Notes under the pieces: generated by a model
Seen by the model: the letters and a program-made list of their open reading frames with translations, nothing else
Told to the model about the DNA's origin: nothing
Database searches by the model: none
DNA from: Amorphoplanes digitatis
GTDB lineage: Bacteria; Actinomycetota; Actinomycetes; Mycobacteriales; Micromonosporaceae
Direction: 5' to 3'
Assembly (NCBI RefSeq): GCF_014205335.1
Contig: NZ_JACHNH010000001.1
Coordinates: 4,706,501 to 4,770,500 of the forward strand
Length of the DNA: 64,000 bases
Made by a program: the position numbers and the translations under genes
In this document: in pieces, positions 1 through 8,734 of the stretch
Layout of the letters: each line of letters starts with the position of its first letter
Numbering within the stretch: position 1 is the first letter of the stretch

Positions 1-2
1 CC

Positions 3-533
3 CTTGGCGCGCTGGCGATCCACCGGTACCTGCGGCGCGCGGACCCGGCCTCCGACCTGCTCGACGCCGAGGCACGGCAGTGGTGGGCCGGCGCCCTGCT
101 CAGCCTGGTCGTCCTGGTGGGATCGGTGCTCGCACTGCTGCTCGGCGACCGCCTCGGTCCGGGACCGCAGCGCTACCTCGACCCGGTGCTGGTGCTGGTG
201 GCCTGCCTGCTGCTGGTGCCGCAGCCGGTCCGCATGATCAGGACCATGGCCGTCGAGTTGCTGGAGGGCGCCGCCGATCAGCGGGTCCAGCAGCCCGTCC
301 GCGACCGGGTCGACCGGGTCGGCGAACAGTTCGGCCTCGGCCGGCCGGCGCTGCGGGTGGGCAAGGTCGGACGCAAGCTGTACGTGGAGGCCGACTTCGT
401 CGTCGAGCCGGGGCGCTGGGACATCGCCGACGAGGACCGGGTACGCCGGGAGACCGCGTCGCAGCTCTCCGACCTGCCGTACGACGTCTGGCTCAACCTC
501 GAACTGACCACCGACCCCAGCCGGCTCGCCTGA
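3..533 (+). CDS. Cation diffusion facilitator (CDF) family transporter, 5'-truncated
   Basis: This is the C-terminal 176 residues of a cation efflux protein; the start lies outside the window. Two hydrophobic segments are visible (around residues 28-45 and 58-75), followed by the cytosolic tail that in CDF transporters forms the dimeric metallochaperone-like domain. The tail carries the family-typical LYVEADFVVEPG strand and a final DVWLNLELT stretch. Such proteins export divalent metals (Zn, Co, Fe, Mn) by proton antiport; the metal cannot be told because the metal-binding TM helices are missing. It ends just before a convergent gene, with 16 bases between the two stops. Confidence 0.75.
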   Translation, partial: LGALAIHRYLRRADPASDLLDAEARQWWAGALLSLVVLVGSVLALLLGDRLGPGPQRYLDPVLVLVACLLLVPQPVRMIRTMAVELLEGAADQRVQQPVRDRVDRVGEQFGLGRPALRVGKVGRKLYVEADFVVEPGRWDIADEDRVRRETASQLSDLPYDVWLNLELTTDPSRLA

Positions 534-549
534 TCCGCACGCCCGGGCC

Positions 550-899
550 TCAGGCGGACCTCGCCTCGCGGATGATCGTCACCGCGGCGCGCTCGATCTC
601 CTCCAGGCGGTAGGTGTGCCGTGGCCGGCCGAACACGCCACAGTGGACCGAGACCCGTTGGGTCCCGCCGCCGTCCTGACGCTCAGTCCGGTCAGCACGG
701 TGACGAGCACCGCGACGCCCGCGACCAGCAGCGGGATCGCCGGGCCGGCCGGGTCGAGCCAGCCGCCGCGCGACAGGCTCCCCAGCAGCAGCGGCGGCAC
801 CGTCAGGGCCGCGACGAGGGCCACCACCATCGGCCAGTTCGCCGCCCGGCCGGTGTAGATCGAGTACCGGCCCTGGCCGGGTGGCGCGGATGCCGTCAT
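550..899 (-). pseudogene. Small two-TM membrane protein, reading frame broken by an apparent 1-base deletion
   Basis: The first two thirds (from ATG at 899, after an SD GAGAGGA) encode MTASAPPGQGRYSIYTGRAA and two hydrophobic segments (ALVAALTVPPLLL and IPLLVAGVAVLVTVL). The protein-like C-terminus (RVSVHCGVFGRPRHTYRLEE to IIREARSA, stop at 550) is in another frame. The switch falls in a G-rich run near 665-690; one extra base there would give a continuous protein of about 116 residues. Read literally, the first frame runs on to a stop at 579. The gene starts 22 bases after the GntR regulator and is probably co-transcribed with it, as membrane proteins often are with YtrA-type regulators. It may be a true mutation or a base-calling error. 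Confidence 0.55.
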
Positions 900-921
900 G
901 GTGCACCGTCCTCTCGAAGTG

Positions 922-1269
922 TCACGTCAGCCTCTCGATGAGGCGAATCAGGTCCTGGCGCCCCAGGCCGTGCCGGCGTGCGACGGCCACGAGCGTCGTG
1001 GCCGCCTCGGTCACCGGGGAAGGCTCGGTGACCGAGGACGCGACCCGCGCGCCGCGGCCCCGGCGGAACTCCAGCACGCCGTCGTCGCGCAGTCGCCGGT
1101 AGGCGGCCAGCACCGTGTTGCGGTCGACCGACAGCGCCTCGGCCAGTTCGGCCGCCGGCGGCAGCCGCTCGCCGACGGCGAGCTCCCCCGAAGCCACGCC
1201 CCGGCGGACGCACGCCACGATCTGGAGTGGCAGCGTCTCCCGCGAAGAATGATCAACGGTCCATCTCAT
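922..1269 (-). CDS. GntR-family transcriptional regulator, YtrA-type (115 aa)
   Basis: The N-terminal winged helix-turn-helix is clear: LPLQIVACVRRGVASGELAV, then GERLPPAAELAEALSVDRNT with recognition helix VLAAYRRLRDDGVLEFRRGRG. Only about 40 residues follow, ending in HGLGRQDLIRLIERL. This short helical tail is the hallmark of the YtrA subfamily, which usually represses a neighbouring ABC or membrane-protein operon. The start at 1269 (MRWTVDHSS) has no Shine-Dalgarno and lies two bases from a perfect inverted repeat, so the mRNA is probably leaderless and autoregulated. The frameshifted membrane protein follows in the same direction. Confidence 0.88.
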   Translation of the reverse strand: MRWTVDHSSRETLPLQIVACVRRGVASGELAVGERLPPAAELAEALSVDRNTVLAAYRRLRDDGVLEFRRGRGARVASSVTEPSPVTEAATTLVAVARRHGLGRQDLIRLIERLT

Positions 1270-1270
1270 A

Positions 1271-1289
1271 GTGCTAGCATTATTAGCAC
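1271..1289. promoter_or_regulatory. Inverted-repeat operator at the GntR (YtrA-type) promoter
   Basis: Arms GTGCTA (1271-1276) and TAGCAC (1284-1289) are perfect complements across a 7-base AT-rich spacer. Read towards the gene, the spacer contains TAATAAT, a plausible -10 box 10-15 bases before the ATG. Binding here would block transcription of the regulator and the membrane gene behind it. The site is seen in the sequence; its use as the GntR operator is inferred from position and symmetry. Confidence 0.65.
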
Positions 1290-1413
1290 CATTTCCCGAA
1301 CGGTCAACCGCCCGCCCGTACGCCGGAAGCGTGACGGTCCGGCGCGGAGCCACCGGCCCGAAGGCGATCGTGAGAGCGTTCGGGTAGGCGCACGCTACGA
1401 GCGGGGAGATCCG

Positions 1414-2001
1414 ATGGTCACGGTCCCGGCGGGCAGCACGCTGCTGCTGCGGTGCCCGGGCGAGCAGCCGCTCGCGCTCATCGCGGTGGCCGAGGTCAGC
1501 GCGGCGTTCCTGGCCGAGCTGCCGCCCATCCCGGTGCTCGGCCCGGACGCTCCGGGCACCCGCCACTTCGGCATCCTCGAGCTGGTCAGCAGCGCCGGCG
1601 TCACCTGGGTCGAGGCGGAGCTGCGCGAGGGCACCCTCACCCTCACCGGCGAGCCACCCACCGACGTGGTCCAGCGCCGCGGTGCCGCGCGGCGCCCCGG
1701 CACGTACGCCGCGACGGGCACCGCCGAGCTCGACTCCGAGCCGGGCCGCCGGCTGGTGGCGGTCTCCGGTCAGGTCGAGGACGTGTCCACCAGCGGGCTG
1801 CTGCTGCGGGCGGCGCCGACCGGCGGCGTACACCTGCCGCCCGGCATCGTGCGGACCCTGCTGCACATCAGCATGCCGTGGGGCGACATGGCGGCGACGG
1901 TCAAGACCGTCGACCAGCGGGCCGACCAGCTGCGCGGCACGTACGAGTGGATGGGCCCGGCCGACGAGGAGGCACTGCGCGCCTTCTGCTCGGCCCGCTG
2001 A
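1414..2001 (+). CDS. PilZ-domain protein, putative c-di-GMP receptor (195 aa)
   Basis: The N-terminal ~90 residues are beta-rich like a YcgR/PilZN-type flavodoxin-barrel domain. The C-terminal half carries the two PilZ signature elements: an RxxxR loop (QRRGAARRPG, about residue 90) and D-x-S-x-x-G (EDVSTSGLLLRA, about residue 128). Both contact c-di-GMP in characterised PilZ proteins. The ATG at 1414 follows GGGGAG. A two-gene group (hypothetical, DUF4132) follows 72 bases downstream on the same strand. A GGDEF-EAL protein elsewhere in the window could supply the ligand, but nothing here links them directly. Confidence 0.8.
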   Translation: MVTVPAGSTLLLRCPGEQPLALIAVAEVSAAFLAELPPIPVLGPDAPGTRHFGILELVSSAGVTWVEAELREGTLTLTGEPPTDVVQRRGAARRPGTYAATGTAELDSEPGRRLVAVSGQVEDVSTSGLLLRAAPTGGVHLPPGIVRTLLHISMPWGDMAATVKTVDQRADQLRGTYEWMGPADEEALRAFCSAR

Positions 2002-2073
2002 GCACGCACCCTCCCCCGCGAGAATGTCGTATCCCTGCGGCATCATCTGGCGCACAGCGAGCGGGGAGGGTCG

Positions 2074-2442
2074 ATGGCCGAGGTGGTCGTGCGCGACGAG
2101 ACGATGGCGGGCCGGGCCATCGAGGAGTGGGTGCTGCCGGACCTGCCGGCGCGGATCAGCGCCCGCGACCTGGTGCGCCTGCGGGTGCGCGAGGAGGTGG
2201 CCCGGTTCAACGCCGCACCGGCGCGGCACGACTCGTTCCGTGGGCTGGTGCGGCCGGCCGATCCGGCCCGCACGCGGCTGGACTGGGAGGCGCAGGCCGA
2301 CGCCGCCTGCGCCGGGTTCGCGCGCAACGCGTTCGTGATGATCGCCGGTGATCGGCAGATCGAGGACCTGGACGAGGTCATCGACCTGGAACGCGCGCAC
2401 GCCGTGGCGTTCATCCGGCTGACGCCGCTGGTCGGCGGCTGA
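2074..2442 (+). CDS. Hypothetical protein (122 aa) upstream of the DUF4132 gene
   Basis: A soluble protein with no signal peptide or TM segment. It has a regular alternation of charged residues (VLPDLPARISARDLVRLRVR, then EEVARFNAAP) and an ALxxxGFxRN-like segment (AACAGFARNAFVMIAGDRQI) ending in acidic helices. I recognise no named domain. The stop overlaps the next start by one base (TGATG), so the two are translationally coupled and probably work together. The ATG is preceded by GCGGGGAGGG, a good ribosome binding site. Confidence 0.7.
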   Translation: MAEVVVRDETMAGRAIEEWVLPDLPARISARDLVRLRVREEVARFNAAPARHDSFRGLVRPADPARTRLDWEAQADAACAGFARNAFVMIAGDRQIEDLDEVIDLERAHAVAFIRLTPLVGG

Positions 2443-4784
2443 TGAGCGATCAGCAACCGGTCGATGCGGCGCGGGCACTCGCCGACCGGATCATCCGCGG
2501 CGAGCCCGGCCACGCGCTGATCGACCAGACCGGCGAGGTGCGCCGCCGCGCCCTGCGGCTCGTCCACGAGTTCGTGGTGAAGGAGGACTCCTCCTACTTC
2601 GGCTACTTCGGCCGCGTCCTGGCGATCGCGGAGGTGCTGCCCACTCCGTGGACCAGGGACGATCTGGTCTGGGCACTGGGCCTGCTGCTGCACGAGGACC
2701 CGCTGACGACCATCTCGGACGCCCCGTTCTGGGTGCCCGCGTTGATTACCACCGCGCTCGATCCGGCCGACCTGGACGGCCTCGAGGATCAGCTGTCGGC
2801 CGCGTTCGCCGCGCTGCACGACACGGACGTCGGCGCCGCGGACGGGCTGCGCCGGCTGGCACAGCTCTACGGCGCCGCGCTCAGCCGCTTCAACCAGGGC
2901 GTGCCCGCCGACCTGTCGATCGCGCTGCGCTATGCGCACGGGGACGCCGCCGGCCTCCCGGAGCTGCTCGCCGACGCCGGAGTCCGTGAGGTGTTCCGGT
3001 TCGCCGCCGAGCTGGCCAAGCCGGCACCGGCCAAGGCCTGGCTGCGGGAGGCCGACGAGCGGCTGTCCGCCGCGCCGCGGGCGCGGGAGGCCGTGTCGCT
3101 CCTGCTCGGCGCCTATCGCAGCGGGGCCGATCCGGTCTACGACTACGTCGACGCGCTGCTGCGCGGGCTGGTCTGGCTACAGTCGCGCGTCCCCGGCGAC
3201 GAGGCCACCGCGGTGCTCTGCGACGTCGCGGCCACGGTGGCGACGCCGGTCCGGCGGGGCGGCAGTGGGCCGGTCGCGCCGAAGGCCGCGGCCGCCGTGG
3301 TCGAGGTGCTGGCCCAGCGACCTGGCGACGCCGTCGTGGGGACGCTGGCCCGGTTGAGCCTGACCGTGCGGAGCAAGTCGCTGCTGCCGCGGATCCGGGC
3401 GGCCCTGGAGCAGATGGGCCGGGAGCGCGGCTGGACGCCCGGCGAGGCGCTCGAGCTGTCGGTCGACGACCACGGCCTCGACCGCGACGGCCGCCGCGTC
3501 TGGAGCATGGGCGAGGGCGAGGAGGCCGTCGTGGCGATCGACTCCGGCCGGGCACGGCTGCGGGCGTACGGGAAGGGAGTTCCGCTGCGGGCCGTACCGC
3601 CCGCGTGGAAGGACGCGGTGGCACCGGCACGCCGCCTCGTCACCGAGATCAACAAGACGCTGAGCGTGGAGCGGCTCCGCGTGGAGGGGTTGTTCTCGCA
3701 GGACCGGGTCTGGGACTGGGCCACGTGGCGGCGGCGATACCTCGACCACCCGATCACCGGCGTCACCGCCCGGCGCCTGATCTGGCAGGCCTCGCCGGAC
3801 GGCGCGACCTGGACGTCGGGGATGCCCGAGCGGGCCGGCGACGGCTGGACCCTGTCCGGCCTCGGCTCCCCGCCCGGTGCGCTCTGGCGGGTGCGGCTCT
3901 GGCACCCGGCGCTCGCCGGCCCGGCCGAGGTGGCCGGGTGGCGCGACCGCATCCTCGCGGCCGAGTCGCGGCAGCCGGTCAAGCAGGCGTTCCGCGAGGT
4001 ATACCGGCTGACGCCGGCGGAGGAGCAGACCGGCACCTACTCCAACCGGTTCGCCGCACACATCCTGCACTACCGGCAGGCCAACGCGCTGATGCGCGAG
4101 CGCGGCTGGGCCGCCAACTATCTCGGCGCCTGGAGCGACGGCTACCACGGCGAGGCGAAGAAGGAGTTCGGCGGCGGCGAGTGGCAGGCCGTCTTCTTCC
4201 ACGACTGGACCGAGTCGAGCACATGGGACCTGCCCTACTGCGCGACCGACCAGGTCCGCTTCGGCCGGCGGGACGGCCGGAAATGGGCGCTCACCCCGCT
4301 CGCCGAGGTGCCGCCGCTGGTGTTCAGCGAGGCCATGCGCGACGTCGACCTGTTCGTCGGCGTCACGTCGATCGCCGCCGACGACGACTGGCAGGACCAC
4401 GGCGAGGACCGCTTCGGCGACTACCGCCGGACGACCGCGTTCGCCGGCCTGACCCCGACCGGCGAGATGCGCCGCGACGCACTGGCCCGCCTGCTGCCCC
4501 GCCTGGCCATCGGTGCCCGCTGCGAGCTGGAGGACCGCTTCCTGCGCGTGCGGGGCAGGCTCGGGGCCTACCGCATCCACCTCGGTTCGGCCAACATCCT
4601 GATGGAGCCCGACGACGCCTACCTGTGCGTCGTCCCCGACCGCGCCAAGGCCAGGAAGGTCGCCCTGCCCTTCGACGACGACCCGGTGCTCTCGGTGATC
4701 CTGTCCAAGGCCATCATGCTGGCCGCCGACAACAAGATCACCGATCCCACGATCACCGTCCAGCTACACCGGAGCCGCCTCTGA
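2442..4784 (+). CDS. DUF4132 domain-containing protein (780 aa)
   Basis: A large soluble protein without signal peptide. The N-terminal ~350 residues are helical and repeat-like, resembling HEAT/ARM arrays; the middle holds the conserved DWATWRRRYLDHPITGVTAR segment (around residue 430). The C-terminal ~300 residues, with YSNRFAAHILHYRQANAL, RGWAANYLGAW and YRIHLGSANILMEP, match my knowledge of the DUF4132 family (related to E. coli MolR-type proteins), whose function is unsettled. It is the last gene of the PilZ-hypothetical-DUF4132 group and is followed by a strong hairpin. Confidence 0.8.
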   Translation: MSDQQPVDAARALADRIIRGEPGHALIDQTGEVRRRALRLVHEFVVKEDSSYFGYFGRVLAIAEVLPTPWTRDDLVWALGLLLHEDPLTTISDAPFWVPALITTALDPADLDGLEDQLSAAFAALHDTDVGAADGLRRLAQLYGAALSRFNQGVPADLSIALRYAHGDAAGLPELLADAGVREVFRFAAELAKPAPAKAWLREADERLSAAPRAREAVSLLLGAYRSGADPVYDYVDALLRGLVWLQSRVPGDEATAVLCDVAATVATPVRRGGSGPVAPKAAAAVVEVLAQRPGDAVVGTLARLSLTVRSKSLLPRIRAALEQMGRERGWTPGEALELSVDDHGLDRDGRRVWSMGEGEEAVVAIDSGRARLRAYGKGVPLRAVPPAWKDAVAPARRLVTEINKTLSVERLRVEGLFSQDRVWDWATWRRRYLDHPITGVTARRLIWQASPDGATWTSGMPERAGDGWTLSGLGSPPGALWRVRLWHPALAGPAEVAGWRDRILAAESRQPVKQAFREVYRLTPAEEQTGTYSNRFAAHILHYRQANALMRERGWAANYLGAWSDGYHGEAKKEFGGGEWQAVFFHDWTESSTWDLPYCATDQVRFGRRDGRKWALTPLAEVPPLVFSEAMRDVDLFVGVTSIAADDDWQDHGEDRFGDYRRTTAFAGLTPTGEMRRDALARLLPRLAIGARCELEDRFLRVRGRLGAYRIHLGSANILMEPDDAYLCVVPDRAKARKVALPFDDDPVLSVILSKAIMLAADNKITDPTITVQLHRSRL

Positions 4785-4858
4785 ACAGCCCGGTCATCGA
4801 CGGCCGCCCGACCTGGGCGGACCAGGGCCGATGCACCCGTGGCCACACTGCCTGATCG

Positions 4859-4905
4859 GGGCGGCGGTCCCACCTGGCGCGTTGGGCCGAAGGGGACCGC
4901 CGCCC
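4859..4905. terminator. Bidirectional terminator hairpin between convergent genes
   Basis: Arms GGGCGGCGGTCCC (4859-4871) and GGGACCGCCGCCC (4893-4905) are perfectly complementary over 13 bases with a 21-base loop. The element lies between the 3' ends of the DUF4132 gene (+) and the peptidase gene (-). There is no clear U-tract, which is usual in high-GC actinobacteria. Confidence 0.7.
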
Positions 4906-4985
4906 GGTCGTGGCGTCGGGGTCACTGGGCCGGGCAGGCTCCCAGCCGGGCGAAATTCGATCGGCATCCGCGTCGCGGCGGCCGA

Positions 4986-6656
4986 TCAGTGGTCTCGCCA
5001 GCTCCAGCGGTTGCCGGCCGGAGCCCGGCCGGCGTCGAGCGGCGTCGCGTCATCCGTGCCGGCCGAGAGCGTTGCGGCGGTCGTGCCGGGCGGCGTCACG
5101 CCGGTGCAGCCGCCGGCGTCCGGGCGGCCGGTCAGGAAGTACGCCGACAGGTGCTCGGTGCACTCCGGGACCCTCGCGACCGAGCCGTGGATGTCGTCCT
5201 CGACCGTGAACGCCGTGCCGCCGATCTTCGCCTGCACCTGGGCGATCCACTCGTACGGCGTCGGGCTCTCCCAGCGGTGCCCCGACAGCTGCAACGATCC
5301 GTTCGACCTGCGCAGCGTGAACGGCTCCCGCGACGGGATCGGCCAGCCGGCGCAGCGCTGGGTGAAGCTGCCCAGGCTCGCGGTGATCGGGAACTCCCGC
5401 TGCCAGCCCTGGTACGTCCGCCAGAAGGTGGGGAAGTCGTGCGGGCTGGTGTCGTCGTTGCAGAGGATGGCCCGGCCGGCGACCTCGTTGAACCGCTCCG
5501 GCAGCCCGGCCGGCGGCTCGGTGGGTTCCCGCGGGTCCGGCATGATGATCGGCCGGAGCGCGTCCGGAACGGGATCGCCGCTCCGCGCCGTTGCCAGCGC
5601 CGCCAGCCCCGGCGTCGCCTCGCTCCACAGCGGACTCGGCGCGACGACCAGGAAGGCGACGAGGTTGCCGTCCAGGTGTTCGTCCAGGTCGGCGAAGACG
5701 AGGGGCTCCTCGTTCAGCCGCGCCTTCAGCCGCTTGACCAGCGCGACCACCTCGTCGACGGTGTCGCCGAGGTGGTAGGTCGCGTCGCGTTCCGCGGCCC
5801 AGGCGGCCCACCGGTACACCTTGCGCTCGTCCGCGCCGGTCACGTCGTGGAAGCGCGAGTCGAGCCGGTTGGCGGTCGGGCCGACCACGCTGTCCAGCCA
5901 CATGCGGTCGACCGAGCGCGGGTACAGGCTGCGATACACCTGGCCCAGCAGCGTGCCCCAGGAGACGCCGAAGTAGCTGAGCCTGCCCTGCCCGAGCGCG
6001 GCGCGCACCCGCTCGAGGTCGCGGGCGACGTTGGCGGTGGTGAGCTGCCCCAGCAGGGCGCGGTTGCTCTCCCAGCAGGTCCGGTTGGCCGCGGACTGGA
6101 AGTCGTAGATCTTCGCGGCCGTCTCCTCGGCGATCGGGCCGGGCGGGATCTCGGGCGGCCGGACGTCGTCGTCCGGGCGCGCGCAGTCGGCCCGGGTGCT
6201 GTATCCGACGCCGCGCGGGTCGAAGCCGATCAGGTCGTACCTGTCGGCGAGCGCGCCGAACTGCGGGCTGGTCAGCGCCAGATCGTGCGGCATCAGGTAG
6301 CCGCTGCCGCCCGGGCCGCCCGGGTTCACCGCGATGCTGCCCAGCTTGTGCCGCTGGTCGGTGGCCCGGATCCGGCTGATCGCGATGGTGATCCTCGTGC
6401 CGTTCGGGCGCCGGTAGTCGAGCGGCACCCGCACGGTGCCGCAGTCGGTGCGCGCGAGCAGGGCCCGCATCCGGCCCAGCTCGTCCGGCCGCAGGCCCAT
6501 CGCCTCGAGCACCTCGTCGGAGTACTGCGGACAGTTGCCCCACGTCACCTTCGGCGACGCCGTGCTCGCCTCGGCCGTCGGCGCTGAGACCATCAGCCCG
6601 GCGGCCACGACGGCGAACACCCCGATTCCGGCGGCAATTCCTCTGTGTCGTGTCAT
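4986..6656 (-). CDS. Secreted alpha/beta hydrolase, tripeptidyl aminopeptidase (SlpD/E, TAP)-like (556 aa)
   Basis: Begins with a Sec signal peptide (MTRHRG, then GIGVFAVVAAGLMVSAPTAEA). The catalytic core has the oxyanion turn NPGGPGGSG (about residue 112), DPRGVGYS, and the nucleophile elbow YFGVSWGT with Ser at about residue 232. The C-terminal TAP-type domain contains CAGWPIP and the candidate catalytic His in EDDIHGSVAR. Family members cleave short peptides from N-termini outside the cell or on its surface. Single gene, divergent from the aldo/keto reductase with 54 bases between starts. Confidence 0.85.
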   Translation of the reverse strand: MTRHRGIAAGIGVFAVVAAGLMVSAPTAEASTASPKVTWGNCPQYSDEVLEAMGLRPDELGRMRALLARTDCGTVRVPLDYRRPNGTRITIAISRIRATDQRHKLGSIAVNPGGPGGSGYLMPHDLALTSPQFGALADRYDLIGFDPRGVGYSTRADCARPDDDVRPPEIPPGPIAEETAAKIYDFQSAANRTCWESNRALLGQLTTANVARDLERVRAALGQGRLSYFGVSWGTLLGQVYRSLYPRSVDRMWLDSVVGPTANRLDSRFHDVTGADERKVYRWAAWAAERDATYHLGDTVDEVVALVKRLKARLNEEPLVFADLDEHLDGNLVAFLVVAPSPLWSEATPGLAALATARSGDPVPDALRPIIMPDPREPTEPPAGLPERFNEVAGRAILCNDDTSPHDFPTFWRTYQGWQREFPITASLGSFTQRCAGWPIPSREPFTLRRSNGSLQLSGHRWESPTPYEWIAQVQAKIGGTAFTVEDDIHGSVARVPECTEHLSAYFLTGRPDAGGCTGVTPPGTTAATLSAGTDDATPLDAGRAPAGNRWSWRDH

Positions 6657-6710
6657 GGAAGATTGATACCGATCAGCGCGTCACCCCGACGTCACCAAAG
6701 GAGCCGGCTG

Positions 6711-7733
6711 ATGGAATACCGCACTCTCGGCGGCACCGGCACGATCGTGTCGACGCTGTGCCTGGGCACGATGACGTTCGGCAAGGAGAGCAGCGAGGAG
6801 GTGTCGCACGCTCAGCTCGACCGCTTCGTCGAGGCCGGCGGGAACTTCGTCGACACCGCCGATGTCTACTCGCGCGGCGGCTCCGAGGAGGTCATCGGCC
6901 GGTGGCTCGCCGCCCGGCCCGGCGCGCGCGACCGGCTCGTCATCGCCACCAAGGGCCGCTTCCCCATGGGCGACGATCCGAACTCGGCCGGGCTGACCCG
7001 GGTGAGCCTGTCCCGCGCGCTCGACGCGAGCCTGCGCCGCCTCGGCGTCGAGACGATCGACCTCTACCAGGCACACGCCTGGGACCCGCTCACCCCGATC
7101 GAGGAGACGCTCGCCTTCTTCGACGACGCCGTCCGCGCCGGCAAGATCCGGTACGCGGGCGTCAGCAACTTCGTCGGCTGGCAGCTCCAGAAGGCGGCGC
7201 TGATCGCCCGGTTCCGCGGCCTCGCCCCGATCGTCACGCTCCAGCCGCAGTACAACCTGCTGGTGCGGGAGATCGAGTTCGAGCTGGTCGACGTGTGCCG
7301 CAACGAGAACATCGGCATCCTGCCCTGGTCGCCGCTGGGCGGCGGCTGGCTCACCGGCAAATACGCCCGCGACAGTACGCCCACCGGCGCCACCCGCCTC
7401 GGCGACGACCCGGGCCGCGGCATGGAGGCGTACGGCCCGCGCAACTCCGACGCCCGCACCTGGCACGTCCTGGACGCCGTCCGCCGCGTCGCCGAGGAGC
7501 GCGGCGTGTCGATGTCGCAGGTGTCGCTCGCCTGGCTCGCCGACCGCCCGGCCGTCACCTCGGTGATCCTCGGCGCACGCACCCTCGACCAGCTCGACGA
7601 CAACCTCGGCGCCGCCGGCCTGCGGCTGTCGCAGGAGGAGACCGCGCTGCTCACCACGGCCAGCACCCCGGTGGTCGGCGAGTACCCGTACGGCCCGCAG
7701 GGCATCGCCCAGCGTGACCGCGGGACCCCTTAG
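6711..7733 (+). CDS. Aldo/keto reductase (340 aa)
   Basis: NADPH-dependent oxidoreductase of the AKR superfamily (TIM barrel). Visible signatures are GTMTFG near the N-terminus, NFVDTADVYSRGGSEEVIGR (catalytic Asp and Tyr), the catalytic Lys in IATKG, the QAHAWDPLTP segment in the position of the usual H-x-W/D loop, GVSNFVGWQL, and a C-terminal cofactor region with SVILGARTLDQLDDNL. The ATG at 6711 is chosen because AAAGGAG stands seven bases upstream; a longer in-frame extension lacks similarity. Substrate unknown. Confidence 0.9.
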   Translation: MEYRTLGGTGTIVSTLCLGTMTFGKESSEEVSHAQLDRFVEAGGNFVDTADVYSRGGSEEVIGRWLAARPGARDRLVIATKGRFPMGDDPNSAGLTRVSLSRALDASLRRLGVETIDLYQAHAWDPLTPIEETLAFFDDAVRAGKIRYAGVSNFVGWQLQKAALIARFRGLAPIVTLQPQYNLLVREIEFELVDVCRNENIGILPWSPLGGGWLTGKYARDSTPTGATRLGDDPGRGMEAYGPRNSDARTWHVLDAVRRVAEERGVSMSQVSLAWLADRPAVTSVILGARTLDQLDDNLGAAGLRLSQEETALLTTASTPVVGEYPYGPQGIAQRDRGTP

Positions 7734-7736
7734 CGG

Positions 7737-8063
7737 TCAGGTGCCGAGGAGCAGGGCCGCTTGGGCCGCCGCGAGCCTCCGCAGGCCGGGTAGCGCGTTC
7801 TCCCCGGCCCGCCGGGCGGCGGCACGGTCGGCGTCGAAAGCCTTCCGGTGCGCCTCCTCGTCATCGCGCAGCGCGTCACGCGCGGAGCCGCCGGGCGGGA
7901 AGAGCGTGGCGTTGCGGATTTCGGTGGCCCGCTCGGCGGCCCAGTCCTCGAGCATCCGCTCCGCCAGCTCGGCGAGCGCCGGGCGTGGATCGGGGGCGGG
8001 CAGCCCGGCCGGGTGGCGGTCTTCGTGGAACGACAGTCCCCAGCCGGGCACCCGGCTACCCAT
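7737..8063 (-). CDS. Hypothetical soluble protein (108 aa)
   Basis: Short, mostly helical protein rich in Ala, Arg and Glu (PRPALAELAERMLEDWAAER, then DDEEAHRKAFDADRAAARRA). No signal peptide, no known domain. Its ATG lies one base after the stop of the preceding membrane-anchored gene, so the two form a transcription unit. It converges on the aldo/keto reductase with three bases between stops. Confidence 0.6.
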   Translation of the reverse strand: MGSRVPGWGLSFHEDRHPAGLPAPDPRPALAELAERMLEDWAAERATEIRNATLFPPGGSARDALRDDEEAHRKAFDADRAAARRAGENALPGLRRLAAAQAALLLGT

Positions 8064-8064
8064 G

Positions 8065-8700
8065 TCAGTGCAGCAGCCGCTGCGCCCAGTAGACCTGGCC
8101 GTCGGGGCCGACGCAGATCAGGGCCACCAGCAGGTCCTCCACCGCCGCGGGTGCCGTGGGCACCGCCAGCTCGGGCGGGGTCTGCTCGCGTGCCGGGCGG
8201 AGCACGATCTGGAAGGTCACCGGTGACGCGTCCACCCCCGCGAAGACGGCGTCGCCGGTGCTCCAGTACGACCCGTTGATCTCCCGGGTGCCGGCGCCGC
8301 GCAGCCACGGGTAGCGCTCCTGGGCGATGTCCATGGCGGCGTCCGACCCCGAGAAGACGTCGTCGGGCCTGGCCGACGTCACGGCGATGTGGCCGGGCAG
8401 GAGATGGCTGCGCTTGTCGAGCAGAACGATCCGGAAGGAACCGCCCTTCTGCGGGCGCGGCGGCCGGTCCCAGGCGACCTGACCCAGGAATATCTGGTCG
8501 CCGTCGCCGGCGAAATCCGCACCGGAAGGCTTGAACGCGGCGTTCGCGGTCGCCTGGTCGACGATCCGGAGCGTGGCCCGGGCGCTCAGCGCCTCCGGCC
8601 CGTACGGCGGCCGGTCGTGCCACCACTGCCGGACGGCCACGCCGCCGAGCCCGGCCAGCAGCACCGCGATGCCCAGGATCAAACCCGCCCGTCTCGTCAC
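8065..8700 (-). CDS. Membrane-anchored hypothetical protein (about 211 aa)
   Basis: From the GTG at 8700 the protein starts with a TM anchor or signal (VTRRAGLILGIAVLLAGLGG) and continues as an extracytoplasmic domain with FAGDGDQIFLGQVAWDRPPR, SFRIVLLDKRSHLLPGHIAV and the ending GPDGQVYWAQRLLH. The ORF can be extended upstream to 8862, but that part reads as Arg-rich antisense of the sigma gene. No Shine-Dalgarno is evident before the GTG. Function unknown. Confidence 0.65.
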   Translation of the reverse strand: MTRRAGLILGIAVLLAGLGGVAVRQWWHDRPPYGPEALSARATLRIVDQATANAAFKPSGADFAGDGDQIFLGQVAWDRPPRPQKGGSFRIVLLDKRSHLLPGHIAVTSARPDDVFSGSDAAMDIAQERYPWLRGAGTREINGSYWSTGDAVFAGVDASPVTFQIVLRPAREQTPPELAVPTAPAAVEDLLVALICVGPDGQVYWAQRLLH

Positions 8701-8734
8701 GCCGCGCAGTAAAGCAGACCCCGGTTGCCGGGGC

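Noticed and set aside
922..2478. Minus-strand frame of 518 aa across the PilZ and hypothetical genes
   Set aside because: Only its last 115 residues (from 1269) are the GntR regulator; the rest is His/Arg/Gln-rich antisense of real genes.
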